Below are positions 54,333-64,000 of a stretch of DNA of 64,000 nt, one piece after another (the stretch's first letter is position 1; the number at the start of each line of letters is the position of its first letter). The translations under genes and the position numbers were made by a program. The stretch lies in the NCBI GenBank assembly GCA_022036555.1, contig CM039129.1:30802553-30866552 (forward strand), in the 5' to 3' direction. The notes below the pieces were generated by a model. It saw nothing but the letters and a program-made list of their open reading frames with translations. It did not search any database and was not told where the DNA came from. The stretch comes from Microstegium vimineum (taxonomy: Eukaryota; Streptophyta; Magnoliopsida; Poales; Poaceae).

Positions 54333-56164
54333 TGAAAGACCTTGTTTGGTTTTGGTTAATTGATAAAACCTATGGACTAACCCTTGTACTAAGTGTATGA
54401 TCAAGATAGGTTAATCCACCTTGATACATGAAGCTAGAAGGATGACAATGGTGCATTGATCAAGTGCCTCATGGACTAAGGAAAAGAAGAAAGAGAAAAA
54501 AAATGGGCTCAAGGAAAAGGTATATCATAGGGACATTTTTTGTTTAGTGATCAAGACACTATAGAGAGTGTGATCACATTTAGGATAGATAGCCGTACTA
54601 TCAAGAAGGGAAAACTCGTTTCGATTACGGTTATCATGTGCCACTAGGTTTGCATTGCATCCATATAAAATGAACCTAAGTGACAAAAACTAAATTAAAT
54701 CCAAGAAAATATGTTGTAAAAGGCTAACACAGGTGAACAAGAGATGAATCACAAGGTGTTAGCACTTGAAGACTTGCAGAAGAAGAGAAGGCTCGATTTG
54801 GATCTTAGAGGAGCTCCAGACGCAGGGTTCGGACGCAAGTCAGATGCAGTCCGGACTAATGCGCCTGCGACCGGAGGCATACCCTAGCCTCCGCCAAGTC
54901 TGGGCAGAAGGACTGGACGCTGATCAGAGTCTGGACTCGGACTCCGGACTCGTGTCCGGATAAATAGGCCTCTTTGGACCTCTCTGGTGCAAGATCCGGA
55001 AGCTAAGTGTCGTCCGGACACAGGACTCCGGTCGAGAGTCCGGAGACTTGGTGCTCTCTGGACCCTCTCTGAGTTGGGTCCGGACGCAAGACGAAGCGAG
55101 TCTAGACGCTACTATTTCCAGCGACCGGAGACGACGTGGCAGGCGCTGGTGAAGGCGCCAACAGCAGAATTCCAATGGGAGAGGGTCCGGACGCATGCGC
55201 GATGGTCCGGACCCCCAGGCAAACAACGTCTGGAGTGGCACTGACAGCAGAGAGAGAGGAGGCAAAACGGCTAGTTCTTGTGTGATGGATATATATAAGT
55301 GTTTTGGCCGGGCTCCTAGGCTACCTCTTGCAGCTCCCATTCATTTGACATACTTGTGCTTGCTTGAGATAGTCCCCAACTCATTCACTTCACTCTTGTT
55401 GCATACTTGTGAGAGTTTGAGTGATCCAAGTGCTTAGATCATTGCATTGCATCTTAGTGGCACTTGGTCATCGTCATCGCCACGAAGTTTCTTGTTATTC
55501 TTGGTGTTTGCCAACAACTAGATGGCTTGGGCAATTGAGGAAGCTTCGGCGCAATTGGTGATTGTTTGCGGCCGGCTTCGACGATTGTGAGAGGGCTTGT
55601 ACCCACCTTGGCGGAGCGCCAAAGTGTAACTCTAGTTGATTGCTCGTGTCATTGAGTTACTCTCATTTGGGTGGATTCTTGTGGCGCCCGAGTTAGTGGG
55701 CTAGGCTTGTCATTGCCTATTAGCCACCGAATCACCACTTGAGTAGTTGACACAACGGGGACTAGCTTGGTGGCAACCAAGTGAACCTCGGGAGAAAAAT
55801 TGATTGTCATCTTGTCTCCCAGCTACTCTTTGGTATTCATTGTGAACTGTTATCTACATTGACATTCATATATCATAAGGCATTGGTATATCAATCACCT
55901 CCTCTCTTGCATTTATATTCATTCGTATCTTGTCTAGTTAGCTTCTTTAGTAGTTGTTCTTGCTAGTTTGTGCTAAGTGCTTTAGGTTCTTGCTATTGAT
56001 TGTTAAGCACTTAGTCTAGAATTGTATTGGATAGGTGGCTTTGCACCCCAAGTAGAGCTAGAGCAAAAAGCTTTGCTTAATTGTTATCTAACCTTTTACT
56101 CTAGTGATTTGTAGAATTTTATTAGGCTATTCACCCCCCCCTTATAGCCATCTAGGACCTTTCA
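54333..56164 (+). repeat. 3' LTR of element F
   Basis: 1,832 bp, same termini as 46365-48158, TATA-like ATATATATAAG near 55288-55298. It keeps the ~53-bp segment (about 55778-55830) missing from the 5' copy. Otherwise the two copies differ by scattered substitutions. Confidence 0.95.
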
Positions 56165-56169
56165 GTTGG

Positions 56170-56825
56170 GCACTTTGAGATTTTCCTATTCTTACAGGAT
56201 CACATCACTTAGAGCATCCATTCATTGTCTTAGCTCTATGTATGAAGCTTGTTGCACTCATTTTGCATATCATGCCATTTGTGGTCGGTTCTTGAGTTTT
56301 GAGCTTTGATGAGCTACATGTGTCAACAAGGGGAGAAATGTGCATTTCATTCATACTCAACCAAGGGGGAGAAAACAATGCATTTTCATACTTGCATTAG
56401 TCAAGGGGGAGAAAATGTGTTTTTTGAGCTTTTAAAGTTCTTCAATTGGTATCTCTTTGCATACTTGTCTCTTTTCACCCTTTCTTGATGTCTTGATTGT
56501 GTGTTTGCCCAGGGGGAGCTTTTGCTAGATGCGTTGAGCCGTTGCCTCTTCTGGAGGGTCTAGCTTGCCGTGTTGGCTCCGATAGGTTTCGATTGGCTTT
56601 TTGAGCCTTATTTGGTTTAATTGGTATCTTTGAGCTTCTTTTGTTGCTTCAATTGGTATTCTGAGTTTTGAGAGCTTTGATTGGTATCTTGGACTTGCTA
56701 GCGGTGTTGAGCCCGTTTTCTGCCTCTTCTGGAGCGCTAGCGTTGATTTGCTTGGTTGCGTCGAGCCGTTGCCCATGTCTTTGGGAACCAAGTTTTGGAT
56801 GCGATTTGCTTCTCTCAAGTGACCC
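56170..56825 (+). other. Post-pol region of element C, right part
   Basis: Continues 45500-46364 after element F. It holds four polypurine-like tracts (AAGGGGAGAAATG near 56328, AAGGGGGAGAAAAC near 56364, AAGGGGGAGAAAATG near 56404 and AGGGGGAGC near 56512). Then come two copies of GAGCCGTTGCC (56529, 56764), each with a CTCTTCTGGAG motif nearby. It is interrupted at 56826 by element E, whose left flanking 5-mer is GACCC. Confidence 0.6.
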
Positions 56826-58091
56826 TGTCGGTGTCTAAAATGGCGAGGGTCTAGACGGCCAACGAGTAAATTTCTAAGCGTGTCGAAGTTCAGATGCTTA
56901 CGCTCGGAGAACATAGAGGTTTATACTGGTTCAGGCATGAACGCCCTACGTCCAGTGTGTTGCGGGGTCGTATTACCGAGCGTGGAGAGCTCGTAGATGG
57001 GAGCTACAGGCTTTGGTGAGAGAGGGAAGCGCCTTCCCAGGTCTCGTGCGTATGAGGTTCTTGGTTCTGGTGGGTGCTTGCGTGTGTGAATGAGTGTTCG
57101 AATGTCGAGAGAGCGCAATTGGGGGTCCATTCCCTCCCTTTATACGTAGGGAGAGATGGAGGAGTACAGTAAGAGAGAGGGGGAGTGATCGTGGGCCCGA
57201 CTTGGGCTGCTGCCGAGGGAGAGCTTTGTCTTCATCCTGTCTTCCTTCCTGAGGAAGATTATGCCAGTAGACACATGTCCGAGTCTTGTTAACCCTGCTG
57301 TCCCCTTTTTTGGGCATGGGCGGAGGCTGTCGCACAGGACCAGGCATCCCCGTGTTCCGTCGTACAGGGCTGATGACGCCCTATTCCCTGTTGGGGTGTC
57401 CGTCGGACACATGGCGTGGATGTAACGCGCAGAAGTCGTCAGTTAGGCAGCACAGGACCTTGTACCGTAGGGTGAATAGAGGTCGGCCTGGCGACTCATG
57501 CCTTAAGCCCCATGCCTGAGGACGGAGGAGACTGTGGACCTTTTGACTATATGGGCGAGGGTGAGGGATGTCACAGATGACGTTTGCTGGGCTCGGACGG
57601 GGCGGAAGGGCCCCCGAGGGTAGATGACATCACGGGCGTCGCCACCTTGGCTCGGGCGAGGCGGAGGAGCCCCTGAGGGTTGATGACGTCTCGGATGACG
57701 CCACCTTGGCTCGGGCGAGGCGGAGGAGCCCCGAGGGTCGATGACGTCTCGGATGACGTCACCTTTGCTCGGGCGAGGCGGAGGAGCCCCGAGGGTTGAT
57801 GACGTCTCGGATGACGCCACGTTGGCTCGGGCGAGGCGGAGGAGCCCCACGAGGGTTGATGACGTCTCGGATGACGCCACCTTGGCCCGGGCGAGGTCGA
57901 GGAGCCCCCCAAGGGTCGATGACGTCTCGGATGACGCCACCTTGGCCCGAGCGAGGTGGAGGAGCCCCCCGAGGGTCGATGACGTCTCGGATGACGCCAC
58001 ATTGGCTCGGGCGAGGCGGGAGAGCCCCTGATGGTGATTTTGTTTTTGTGGAGTCTGTGAAATTGGGTACCCTATTTCTAGATATCCGACA
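56826..58091 (-). repeat. 3' LTR of element E
   Basis: On the minus strand it starts TGTCGGATATC (58091) and ends GACACCGACA (56826), giving TGTCGG/CCGACA inverted termini; 1,266 bp. A TATA-like CGTATAAAGGG lies at about 57146-57136, downstream of the tandem array, so the array is in U3. Confidence 0.85.
57590..58035. repeat. 58-60 bp tandem array in the U3 of element E
   Basis: Seven units, phased by GATGAC at 57623, 57682, 57740, 57798, 57858, 57918 and 57978. Each unit reads roughly GATGACGTCTCGGATGACG, then CTCGGGCGAGGCGGAGGAGCC. Most units have two TGACG boxes, and one has the full palindrome TGACGTCA (57754-57761). The long open frames over this array on both strands are by-products of the repeat. 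Confidence 0.93.
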
Positions 58092-58106
58092 GTAGCCCCC
58101 GAGCCT
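58092..58106 (-). other. Polypurine tract of element E
   Basis: Minus-strand GGCTCGGGGGCTAC ends directly at the LTR start TGTCGG. Similar CTCGGGGGCT tracts recur at about 58186, 59790 and 60586. Confidence 0.75.
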
Positions 58107-60724
58107 TCGATGTAGTGAAAGACTACACCGGAGGCTTCCGAGAGCGCTTATGGTGGTTTGGTTGAGTCTTTGGATTCCGGTGGGTGTAGCCCCCGAGGCC
58201 TTAGGGGGGTAGATATTTCCTCCTAAGGGCTTATTCGGAAACCTTTGCATAGCGCTTGACCCTTTGCTTCCCTCATGAGGCGGGGTGGGAGTGGTCTGCT
58301 CCGTACGTCAGAGCCAGAGCTCTGGCTGCACGCCAGTCCTGCTGCAGGTTGTACTGTTGGCCTCGGTCCGGTGCGTCTTGAGACGATGAGTCGGCCCCAC
58401 GCCGTGTTGTCCTTTCGGCCTATACGGTCGATTTGACCGGTCGAAGACATGTTTGTCGGATTCCGGGGTCTGACTGCGCCCCCTCTCCCTATAGCCCGAA
58501 AGTGGGCGTGCCGTGTCTTTTCCATTTGAGGCGCGGTACCAAGGCATCACTCGCTCTGTGGTCAAGATTCTGAACGGCGGGCCCTGAACCTGCCCTCTGT
58601 TTGGCCATTTATGGCCCTGCTGCACCCTCTTTAAGTGGGTGCTTTGGTACAATGCGGTGTGGTTGGGAGGCGGACGCTGTAGCCCCATGGGCCTGCCGCC
58701 GCGTGGATGCCCTGTCGGGCTATAAATAGAGGTGACCGCTTATGGGAAGATCCACATCCACATAACATGACCTAGCCCAAATTCTTCCTCCGAGGCCACG
58801 TCGGAGAGTCCCTTCAGCCGCCCTGGCGGGTGGCATTTTGAGAGCAGCACCGGGTTCAGAGGAAGTTCTGCGGTGGGAGCACCACCGTCTCGTGTCATTG
58901 GATGGGAGATGTCAGGGGGGTTTTGCGGCATGCACAGTTCTTCCCCGTCATCTTGTCCCACGAGACGGTCGTGCTCCCTTGTCGTCTCCCGTAGCAGGGG
59001 GCCAAGGATGCGTCTAGCGGAAAGACTGTGTGGTCCGCCCGCTCAGCTTTCTAAGCCAGATGTTCCTTGGGCCTACTGGTAGAGGCGCCATCGTTGGGAG
59101 ATGGTGGTCCTGCGGGCTGGTGAGCCCGGTCGCGTCCGGGTGTGGACGTGTCAGTGTCGCCCCCAAAAGCCCTAGGTATCAAAAGGTGACCGTCCACGCA
59201 CACGCATGGGGTTGCCTTGATCATGTAGCACCTATGTAACCACTGGTGTTGCATGCCTAGTTGGGCTTCGAGGGAGTGGTCCTGAATGTCCCTCGGTGCT
59301 GGTGAACGCCCTCCTGGAGTAGGGCGGGGCGTGTCACCGGACCGACGGGCGTTCCGCGGCCCGGCGTTCGAAGCGTGACCCAGAAAAATGCTTGACCAAC
59401 TCGTCATGCCTTTATCTGGGGACGTAGTCGACCACGCAGGTCTTGGGTGATGGTAGTGCAGTCGCTGCCCTGTCGCCTGGTAGGCAGCCCTCTGAGCGAC
59501 GTTACCGGTGTGCGCAAGGTGCTTGAAGCTTGCCCTGTTTCCATTTCCTTTGGCCCTTGGCCGGGATCCCCCTTCAGCCCACCTCGTGTTTGATTGGGTG
59601 TATGACTATTTGGTCTGGCCCTTGTGGTACCTGAAAAGTATGCAACCTTCACAAAGATTAGCGTATAAGAATGTGACGCTCGTTTGTCGTTTTTACCTGT
59701 GTGGACCTCTGACGCGTGAGGTTTAGTGCGCCTTTTTTCCCTCTCAGTTATCCAGTTGCTTGAACCGGTAGGAGGGGGTGCGGCGGCAGCCCCCGAGTCT
59801 CTACTCGATGTAAAGAAACGTCTCGGGTATGTGTCATCTTTTCGTGCGTTCCCCGTGCATCTCTCCGCGAGAAGGGGGAGTATGAGCCGAACCATGCTAT
59901 CCTCGAGGTGGATGAACCATGGATGCTCGTCGAGGTAGTAACGGGAAAATCTGAGTGGGGTGCTCGGTTCCCGTTCGCTAGGGTCCCAGCTGGTGGCCCA
60001 TGTCGTGGCTCACCCCAAATCAGTTTCATATAGTAGCCGGGTCCATTCGATGGGTACCGGGGGCCTGTTGCCTTCCTTCGGTAGGAATACCATGAACCAT
60101 TCATCTGTGGAGACGGACTCAAATACGAAATTTGGGAATGACCTTGGCATCCGGTTGCCAGGCTAATGACCGCTAGCGTGTCCATTCCCTATTCGCCCCT
60201 CGCTCTGTTGTCCTGAGACGGCCGTTTCGAACCCCGCTAGGTTGGCCTTCGTATCTCTGGACCGTAGTGGGCCGTCGGGGCATCTATATCCCTTATCCCT
60301 TTAGCTTACATGGACCCAGAGGTCGTCCCCGTTGGTATCGGCGCGTACGCGTTCGTCCGATCTCTAGATGCGTCGGGTGAACCGTGCCGGGGGTCGGGCC
60401 GAGCCCTGCTTGCGCTTGAGGGTAAGCGTGGCGTTGAGCCTGATGTCGCTGCGAATGTCAGAAAAAAGGCTCTCGCGCGAGCGAGGACAGAATTCGAGCA
60501 AAAATGGTCGAACGCGGGGAGGAGATCGAGATGAGGCAAGATTTTATTGAAACAATCGAGGAAAAGAAAGCAGCCCCTTTATCCAGCCCCCGAGTAAGAC
60601 GTGCGACCCCGGGCTAGGAACGCGTCTTGCTTACCGTTCGGGCTGCATGCTGCCTGCATGGGGTATACCGAACCTCTTCCAAAGGAAAGATACTAACGCG
60701 GACGTATGTGATTCGGGGGAAACA
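58107..60724. other. Non-coding region between integrase and 3' LTR of element E
   Basis: GC-rich, with short overlapping frames on both strands and no conserved domain I can name. A plus-strand GGGCTATAAATAGAGG (58717-58732) looks like a TATA box. Together with the position between integrase and LTR, this hints at the remains of an antisense gene like those of A and D, but no exon of it is recognisable. Confidence 0.5.
58720..58729 (+). promoter_or_regulatory. TATA-like box on the plus strand of element E
   Basis: CTATAAATAG in a GC-rich surrounding, antisense to the pol of E. The next ATG is about 40 bp downstream and is followed quickly by a stop; the next longer frame starts at 58873 and has no known domain. 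A promoter role is a guess from the motif. Confidence 0.4.
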
Positions 60725-61999
60725 TTAGGGATAGAAGCGACGTAGCTTTTCGATGTTCCAGGCGTTGGAGAAGACTTGGCTGTCGGGACCCACGGTGGCG
60801 ATCTTGTAGCTTCTGGGCCGGAGGACCTCCACCATGACGTACGGTCCTTCCCACGGCGGCATGAGCTTGTGCTTGTCTTTGTTGCTTTGCTTGAGCCGAT
60901 GTTGAATTCGCGCTTGCGGACGCGGCGATCGTGCTACCTCCAGAGGGCCTGCTGGTACTTCGAGGAATGTAGGAGGGCGATGTCCCTTGCTTTGTCTAGC
61001 TGGTCCACGGCATCCTCCATGTTGGCTTGGTTGCCTTCCTCGTCGTAAGCCTTGACCCGCGGGGAACCGTACTCCAGGCCGGTGGGGAGCACGGCCTCTG
61101 CCCCATAGAACATGAAGAAAGGGGAGCAGCCGGTGGCTCTACTCTGGGTCGTTCTGAGACTCCAGAGGACGGCTGGCAATTCTGCGACCCATCCGCCTCC
61201 GAGCTTCTTAAGCCGACTGAAGATCCTCAGTTTTAACCCGTGCAGGATCATCCCGTTGGCGCGCTCAACCTACCCATTCGTTTGGGGGTGCGCGACGGCG
61301 GCCCAGTCTACCCAGATGTGGTTCCTGTCGCAGAAGTCCAGGAACTTCTTGCCAGTGAATTAGGTGCCGTTGTCGGTGATGATCGTGTTGGGCACTCCGA
61401 ATCGATATATTATGTCTGTGAAGAACATGACTGCCTGCTCCGACTTGATCCGGGAGAGGGGGCGTGCCTCGATCCATTTCGAGAATTGGTCGATGGCGAC
61501 GAGAAGGTGGTCGAAGCCCCCAGGGGCCTTGGATAGTGGTCCCACCAGGTCCAGACCCCAGACCGCAAAGGTCCATGTAAGGGGGATGGTTTGCAGCGCT
61601 TGCGCAGGCAGGTGAGACCTGTTGGTGTAGGACTGGCACCCTTCGCAGGCGCGTACTATCTCCGTGAAGTTTGCTACGGCCGTTGGCTAGTAGAAACCTT
61701 AGTGGAATGCCTTTCCGACGATCGTGCGGGGGGGCTACGTGTTGTCCGCAGTCCCCCGCGTGTATGTCCTCCAACAGGCTCACACCCTGCTCTGTAGGGA
61801 TGCAACGCTGCAAGACTCCCGTGGGGCTTCGCCTGTAGAGTTCTTTGTTGATAACAACGAAGGACTTGGCACGCCGTGCGACGCGGCGTGCTTTGTTCCT
61901 ATCGTCGGGGAGGCGCTCCCGGACCAACCAATCCAGGATAGGTACCATCCAGTTGGGGGGAGGGTCGTCGTCACCGATCGGTGCGCCGTCCCCGGTGTC
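60725..61999 (-). pseudogene. Element E integrase
   Basis: The zinc-domain start is seen as LLEDIHAGDCGQH near 61760, after which a frameshift follows. The core has LLVAIDQFSKW, TIITDNGT and TNGQVERANG for the D,D,E residues, with TAA at about 61362-61360 directly after DNGT. Next is LHGLKLRIF and the typical AELPAVLWSLRTT and FFMFYGAEAVLPT. The C-terminal part (IATVGPDSQVFSNAWN, LRRFYP, TAA 60727-60725) is in a shifted frame. Confidence 0.85.
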
Positions 62000-64000
62000 A
62001 CGCACCTCCTCGACGTCCATGACCTCCGCCGTGGTAATCCCCGGGGTTTCGGCCCCGGGTTCCACATGCCATGTGACAGACGACTTATGAAGGTCGCTGG
62101 CGAAGAATCCGGGTGGGACCGTACCCCGGCCGGAAGCCAGCTTCGCGAGCTCGTCCGCTGCCTCGTTGTATCTTCTCGCGACATGGTTGAGCTCCAGACC
62201 GTCAAACTTTTCCTCCAGGCGGCGGACCGCCTGGCAGTATGCTATCATCTTCGGGTCATGGCAGTTTGACTCCTTCATAACCTGTTCGACTACGAGCTGG
62301 GAGTCGCCTCGCACGTCGAGCCTTTTAATGTCCAACTCCGTTGCTCTGTGTAGCCCGTTTACCAAGGCCTCATATTCCGCAACGTTGTTGGACGCTGGGA
62401 AGAACATACAGATCATGTACTTGAGCTAGACCCCGAGCGGGGAGACGAAAACTAGGCCGGCGCTAGCACCGGTCTTAATCAGCGATCCGTCGAAATACAT
62501 GACCCAGAACTCCTGGTTCTCCGCCATCGGTGGCAGCTAGATCTCGGTCCACTCGGCGACGAAATCCGTGAGGACCTGGGATTTGATGGCCGTCCATGGT
62601 GCATAAGAGATAAACTGCCCCAAGAGCTCCAGTCCCCACTTCGCCACCCTCCTCGTAGCCTCGTGGCTCTGTATCACCTCCCCGAGGGGGTAGGACGACA
62701 CGACGGTGACGTGGTGGCCGTCGAAATAGTGGGCCAGCTTTCTCCGTGTGATGAGAACCGCGTAAATGAGCTTCTGGATTTGAGGATACCTAGTCTTGGT
62801 CTCAGATAGTACCTCGCCGATGAAGTATACCGGTCGCTGGACCTTCAGCGCGTGTCCCTCCTCCTCCCTTTCGACGACGATGACGGAGCTCACCACCTGG
62901 GTGGTGGCGGCTATATATAGGAGAAGGTCCTCGCGCAGCGTTGGCGGAACGAGGATGGGTGTGCTCGTGAGGATCGCCTTGAGCTTGTCCAGGGCCTCCT
63001 GCTCCTCGGTGGACTAGGTGAAGTGTTCGGTCTTCTTGAGGAGTTGGTAAAGGGGGAGGCCTTGTTCGCCAAGGTGCGAGATGAAGCGGCTCAAATACGC
63101 AAGGCATCCCATGACCTGTTGCACCCCCTTCATGTTGCGGATTGCTCCCATACTGGCGATGGCGGAGATTTTATCGGGATTGACCTCGATGCCACGCTCG
63201 GAGACAACGAAGCCGAGAAGCATGCTGCACGGAATCCCAAATACGCACTACTCGGGATTGAGCTTGACCCGCTGGAGCCTCATAGCCCCGAACGTTGTCT
63301 CGAGGTCTGCAACCATGGTTTCCGTCTGCTTGGACTTCACCACGATGTCATCCACATATGCCTCAACTGTTGTGCCGATGAGTTTCCCAAAAACCGAGCG
63401 CATGCACCATTGGTACGTGGCTCCCGCGTTCCTGAGTCCAAATGGCATAGTGACATAACAGAAAGAGCCGAACGACGTGATGAAGCATGTTGCGAGTTGG
63501 TCAGACTCCTTCATCTGGATTTGATGGTAACCGAGATACGCATCGAGGAACAAAAACGTTTCGCACCCGAGGTGGAATCGAAGATTTGATCGATACGCGA
63601 TAGAGGGTAGGGGTCCTTGCCACATGCCTTGTTCAGGCTGGTGTAATCTATGCACATTCTCCATTTTCCACTCTTCTTCTTAACTAGCACTCGATTAGAT
63701 AACCATTCGGGATGGAATACCTCTTTGATGAATCCAGCCGCTAGAAGTTTGTGGAGCTCCTCCCCGATGGCCCGCCACTTCTCCTCGTCGAAACAGCGTA
63801 GGCGTTGTTTCACTGGCTGGGCCCTGGATTGAACCATCAAGGCGTGCTCGGCCACGTCTCTCGGTATGCCCGGAACGTCCGCGGGGCTCCACGCGAACAT
63901 ATCACCATTCGCACGGAGAAAGTCCACGAGCGCCGATTCTTGCTCCGGCTCTAGGGAGGCGTTGATGCGCAGCACTCGGTCGTCCATTTTGGACGGATCG
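62000..64000 (-). pseudogene. Element E reverse transcriptase and RNase H (cut by window edge)
   Basis: RT begins before the edge: GDMFAWSPADVPGIPRDVAEH, then KWRMCIDYTSLNKACGKDP, motif A LDAYLGYHQIQM with Asp kept, FGLRNAGATYQ and YVDDIVVK. A frameshift falls near 63580, where the SGAKRF and ETFLFLDAYLGY frames overlap. Stops lie at 63250 (TAG region), 63016 and 62537. RNase H parts: RYPQIQKLIYAVLITRRKLAHYF, then VMYFDGSLIKTGASAG and NNVAEYEALVNGLHRATELD with GDSQLVVEQV, the dual form seen in Tat-like elements. Confidence 0.88.

Larger units (their letters stand above)
46365..56164 (+). mobile_element. Element F: complete Sirevirus-like copia retrotransposon
   Basis: LTRs at 46365-48158 and 54333-56164 share TGAAAGACCTTG starts and GACCTTTCA ends. 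A perfect 5-bp duplication GTTGG flanks the unit (46360-46364 and 56165-56169). The order PBS, gag with two zinc knuckles, protease, integrase, RT, RNase H, PPT is that of Ty1/copia. CpG-rich palindromic LTR repeats and several AGGGGGAG tracts before the 3' LTR match Sireviruses. It lies within the 3' region of element C. Multiple stops, two frameshifts and a changed RT active site make it non-autonomous. Confidence 0.95.
23909..56825 (+). mobile_element. Element C: old Opie/Ji-like copia element hosting D, E and F
   Basis: Pieces of one plus-strand copia element are spread over 23909-28574, 42071-46364 and 56170-56825. Read in order they give an LTR-like 5' region, gag, a zinc knuckle, integrase, RT-RNase H and a post-pol region with repeated AGGGGGAG tracts. 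Integrase and RT (LLHMDTVGPTRVRS, RNRIFLR-type contexts) resemble the maize Opie/Ji branch of Sireviruses. Element D interrupts gag; F and E interrupt the 3' tail. The 3' LTR is not in the window and would lie beyond element E. Whether 23909 is the true left end is not known, because no PBS or LTR partner is available. Confidence 0.75.
56826..64000 (-). mobile_element. Element E: Ty3/gypsy retrotransposon, 3' half in window
   Basis: On the minus strand: RT from the window edge, RNase H, integrase to 60725, a 2.6-kb non-coding region, PPT, and the 3' LTR 58091-56826. Gag, protease and the 5' LTR lie beyond 64,000. The GC-rich composition contrasts with the AT-rich copia elements to the left. 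Long sequence between integrase and LTR suggests the Tat group. It was inserted in the 3' tail of element C. Confidence 0.88.

Noticed and set aside
57503..58000. Long open frames with repeated SSETSSTLGG-type peptides
   Set aside because: They read across the 58-60 bp tandem array in several frames and on both strands. The regularity comes from the DNA repeat, not from a protein.

Overview
The window is plant nuclear DNA, almost certainly from a grass. The left tenth carries ordinary intron-containing gene sequence. The remainder is a nest of LTR retrotransposons of types typical of cereals: Sirevirus-like Ty1/copia elements with a TGGTATC-type primer binding site, and Tat-like Ty3/gypsy elements that carry an extra gene on the opposite strand. 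I saw no bacterial-type operons, tRNA or rRNA genes, or CRISPR arrays. The species cannot be fixed from sequence reading alone.

Layout. (1) 1 to about 6,600, host region: the last two coding exons of an Mpv17/PMP22-family membrane protein (+, 2415-2723), with a 5'-truncated LINE in its upstream intron (1625-2046, minus). It converges on a small two-exon gene with a VHELHRVY motif (minus, 3283-3848). A tiny insertion with a 17-bp target duplication lies at 6444-6504. (2) About 6,650-19,621, element A: a Tat-like Ty3/gypsy element on the minus strand. It has one LTR (18631-19621), decayed gag, protease, RT and integrase, and a spliced antisense gene for a plant-mobile-domain protein (+, 6732-11403). 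A solo copia LTR (7644-9147, perfect TGCTG duplication) sits in that gene. The second LTR of A is absent. (3) 19,622-23,908, element B: the 5' part of a Sirevirus-like copia element on the minus strand (LTR 22132-23908, PBS, gag, start of pol), cut by element A. (4) 23,909-56,825, element C: an old Opie/Ji-like copia element on the plus strand that serves as the platform for later insertions. Its gag is rearranged and its protease is deleted. (5) 28,575-42,070, element D inside the gag of C: a Tat-like Ty3/gypsy element with both LTRs, full but stop-ridden gag-pol, a 116-bp tandem array, and a multi-exon antisense gene of the putative gypsy type transposon class (minus, 36714-39461). (6) 46,365-56,164, element F in the 3' region of C: a complete copia element with two LTRs, PBS, PPT and perfect GTTGG duplication. 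(7) 56,826 to the window end, element E in the 3' tail of C: a Ty3/gypsy element on the minus strand. Its 3' LTR carries a 58-60 bp tandem array, and its pol runs off the right edge.

How it fits together. All gag-pol genes carry stops or frameshifts, so no element appears able to move by itself. Many of the in-frame stops are of the TGG to TAG, CAG to TAG and CGA to TGA kind expected from loss of methylated cytosine. Relative ages follow from nesting: the solo LTR is younger than A, A is younger than B, and D, E and F are all younger than C. The most interesting biology is that two Tat-like elements carry unrelated, intron-containing genes antisense to their genomic RNA, and that each element is saturated with its own short TCGG-core motif. 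I found no evidence of a wholly new system. Exact ends were set by reading LTR termini, target duplications and splice signals by eye, and a few (left end of A, left end of C) remain unresolved.
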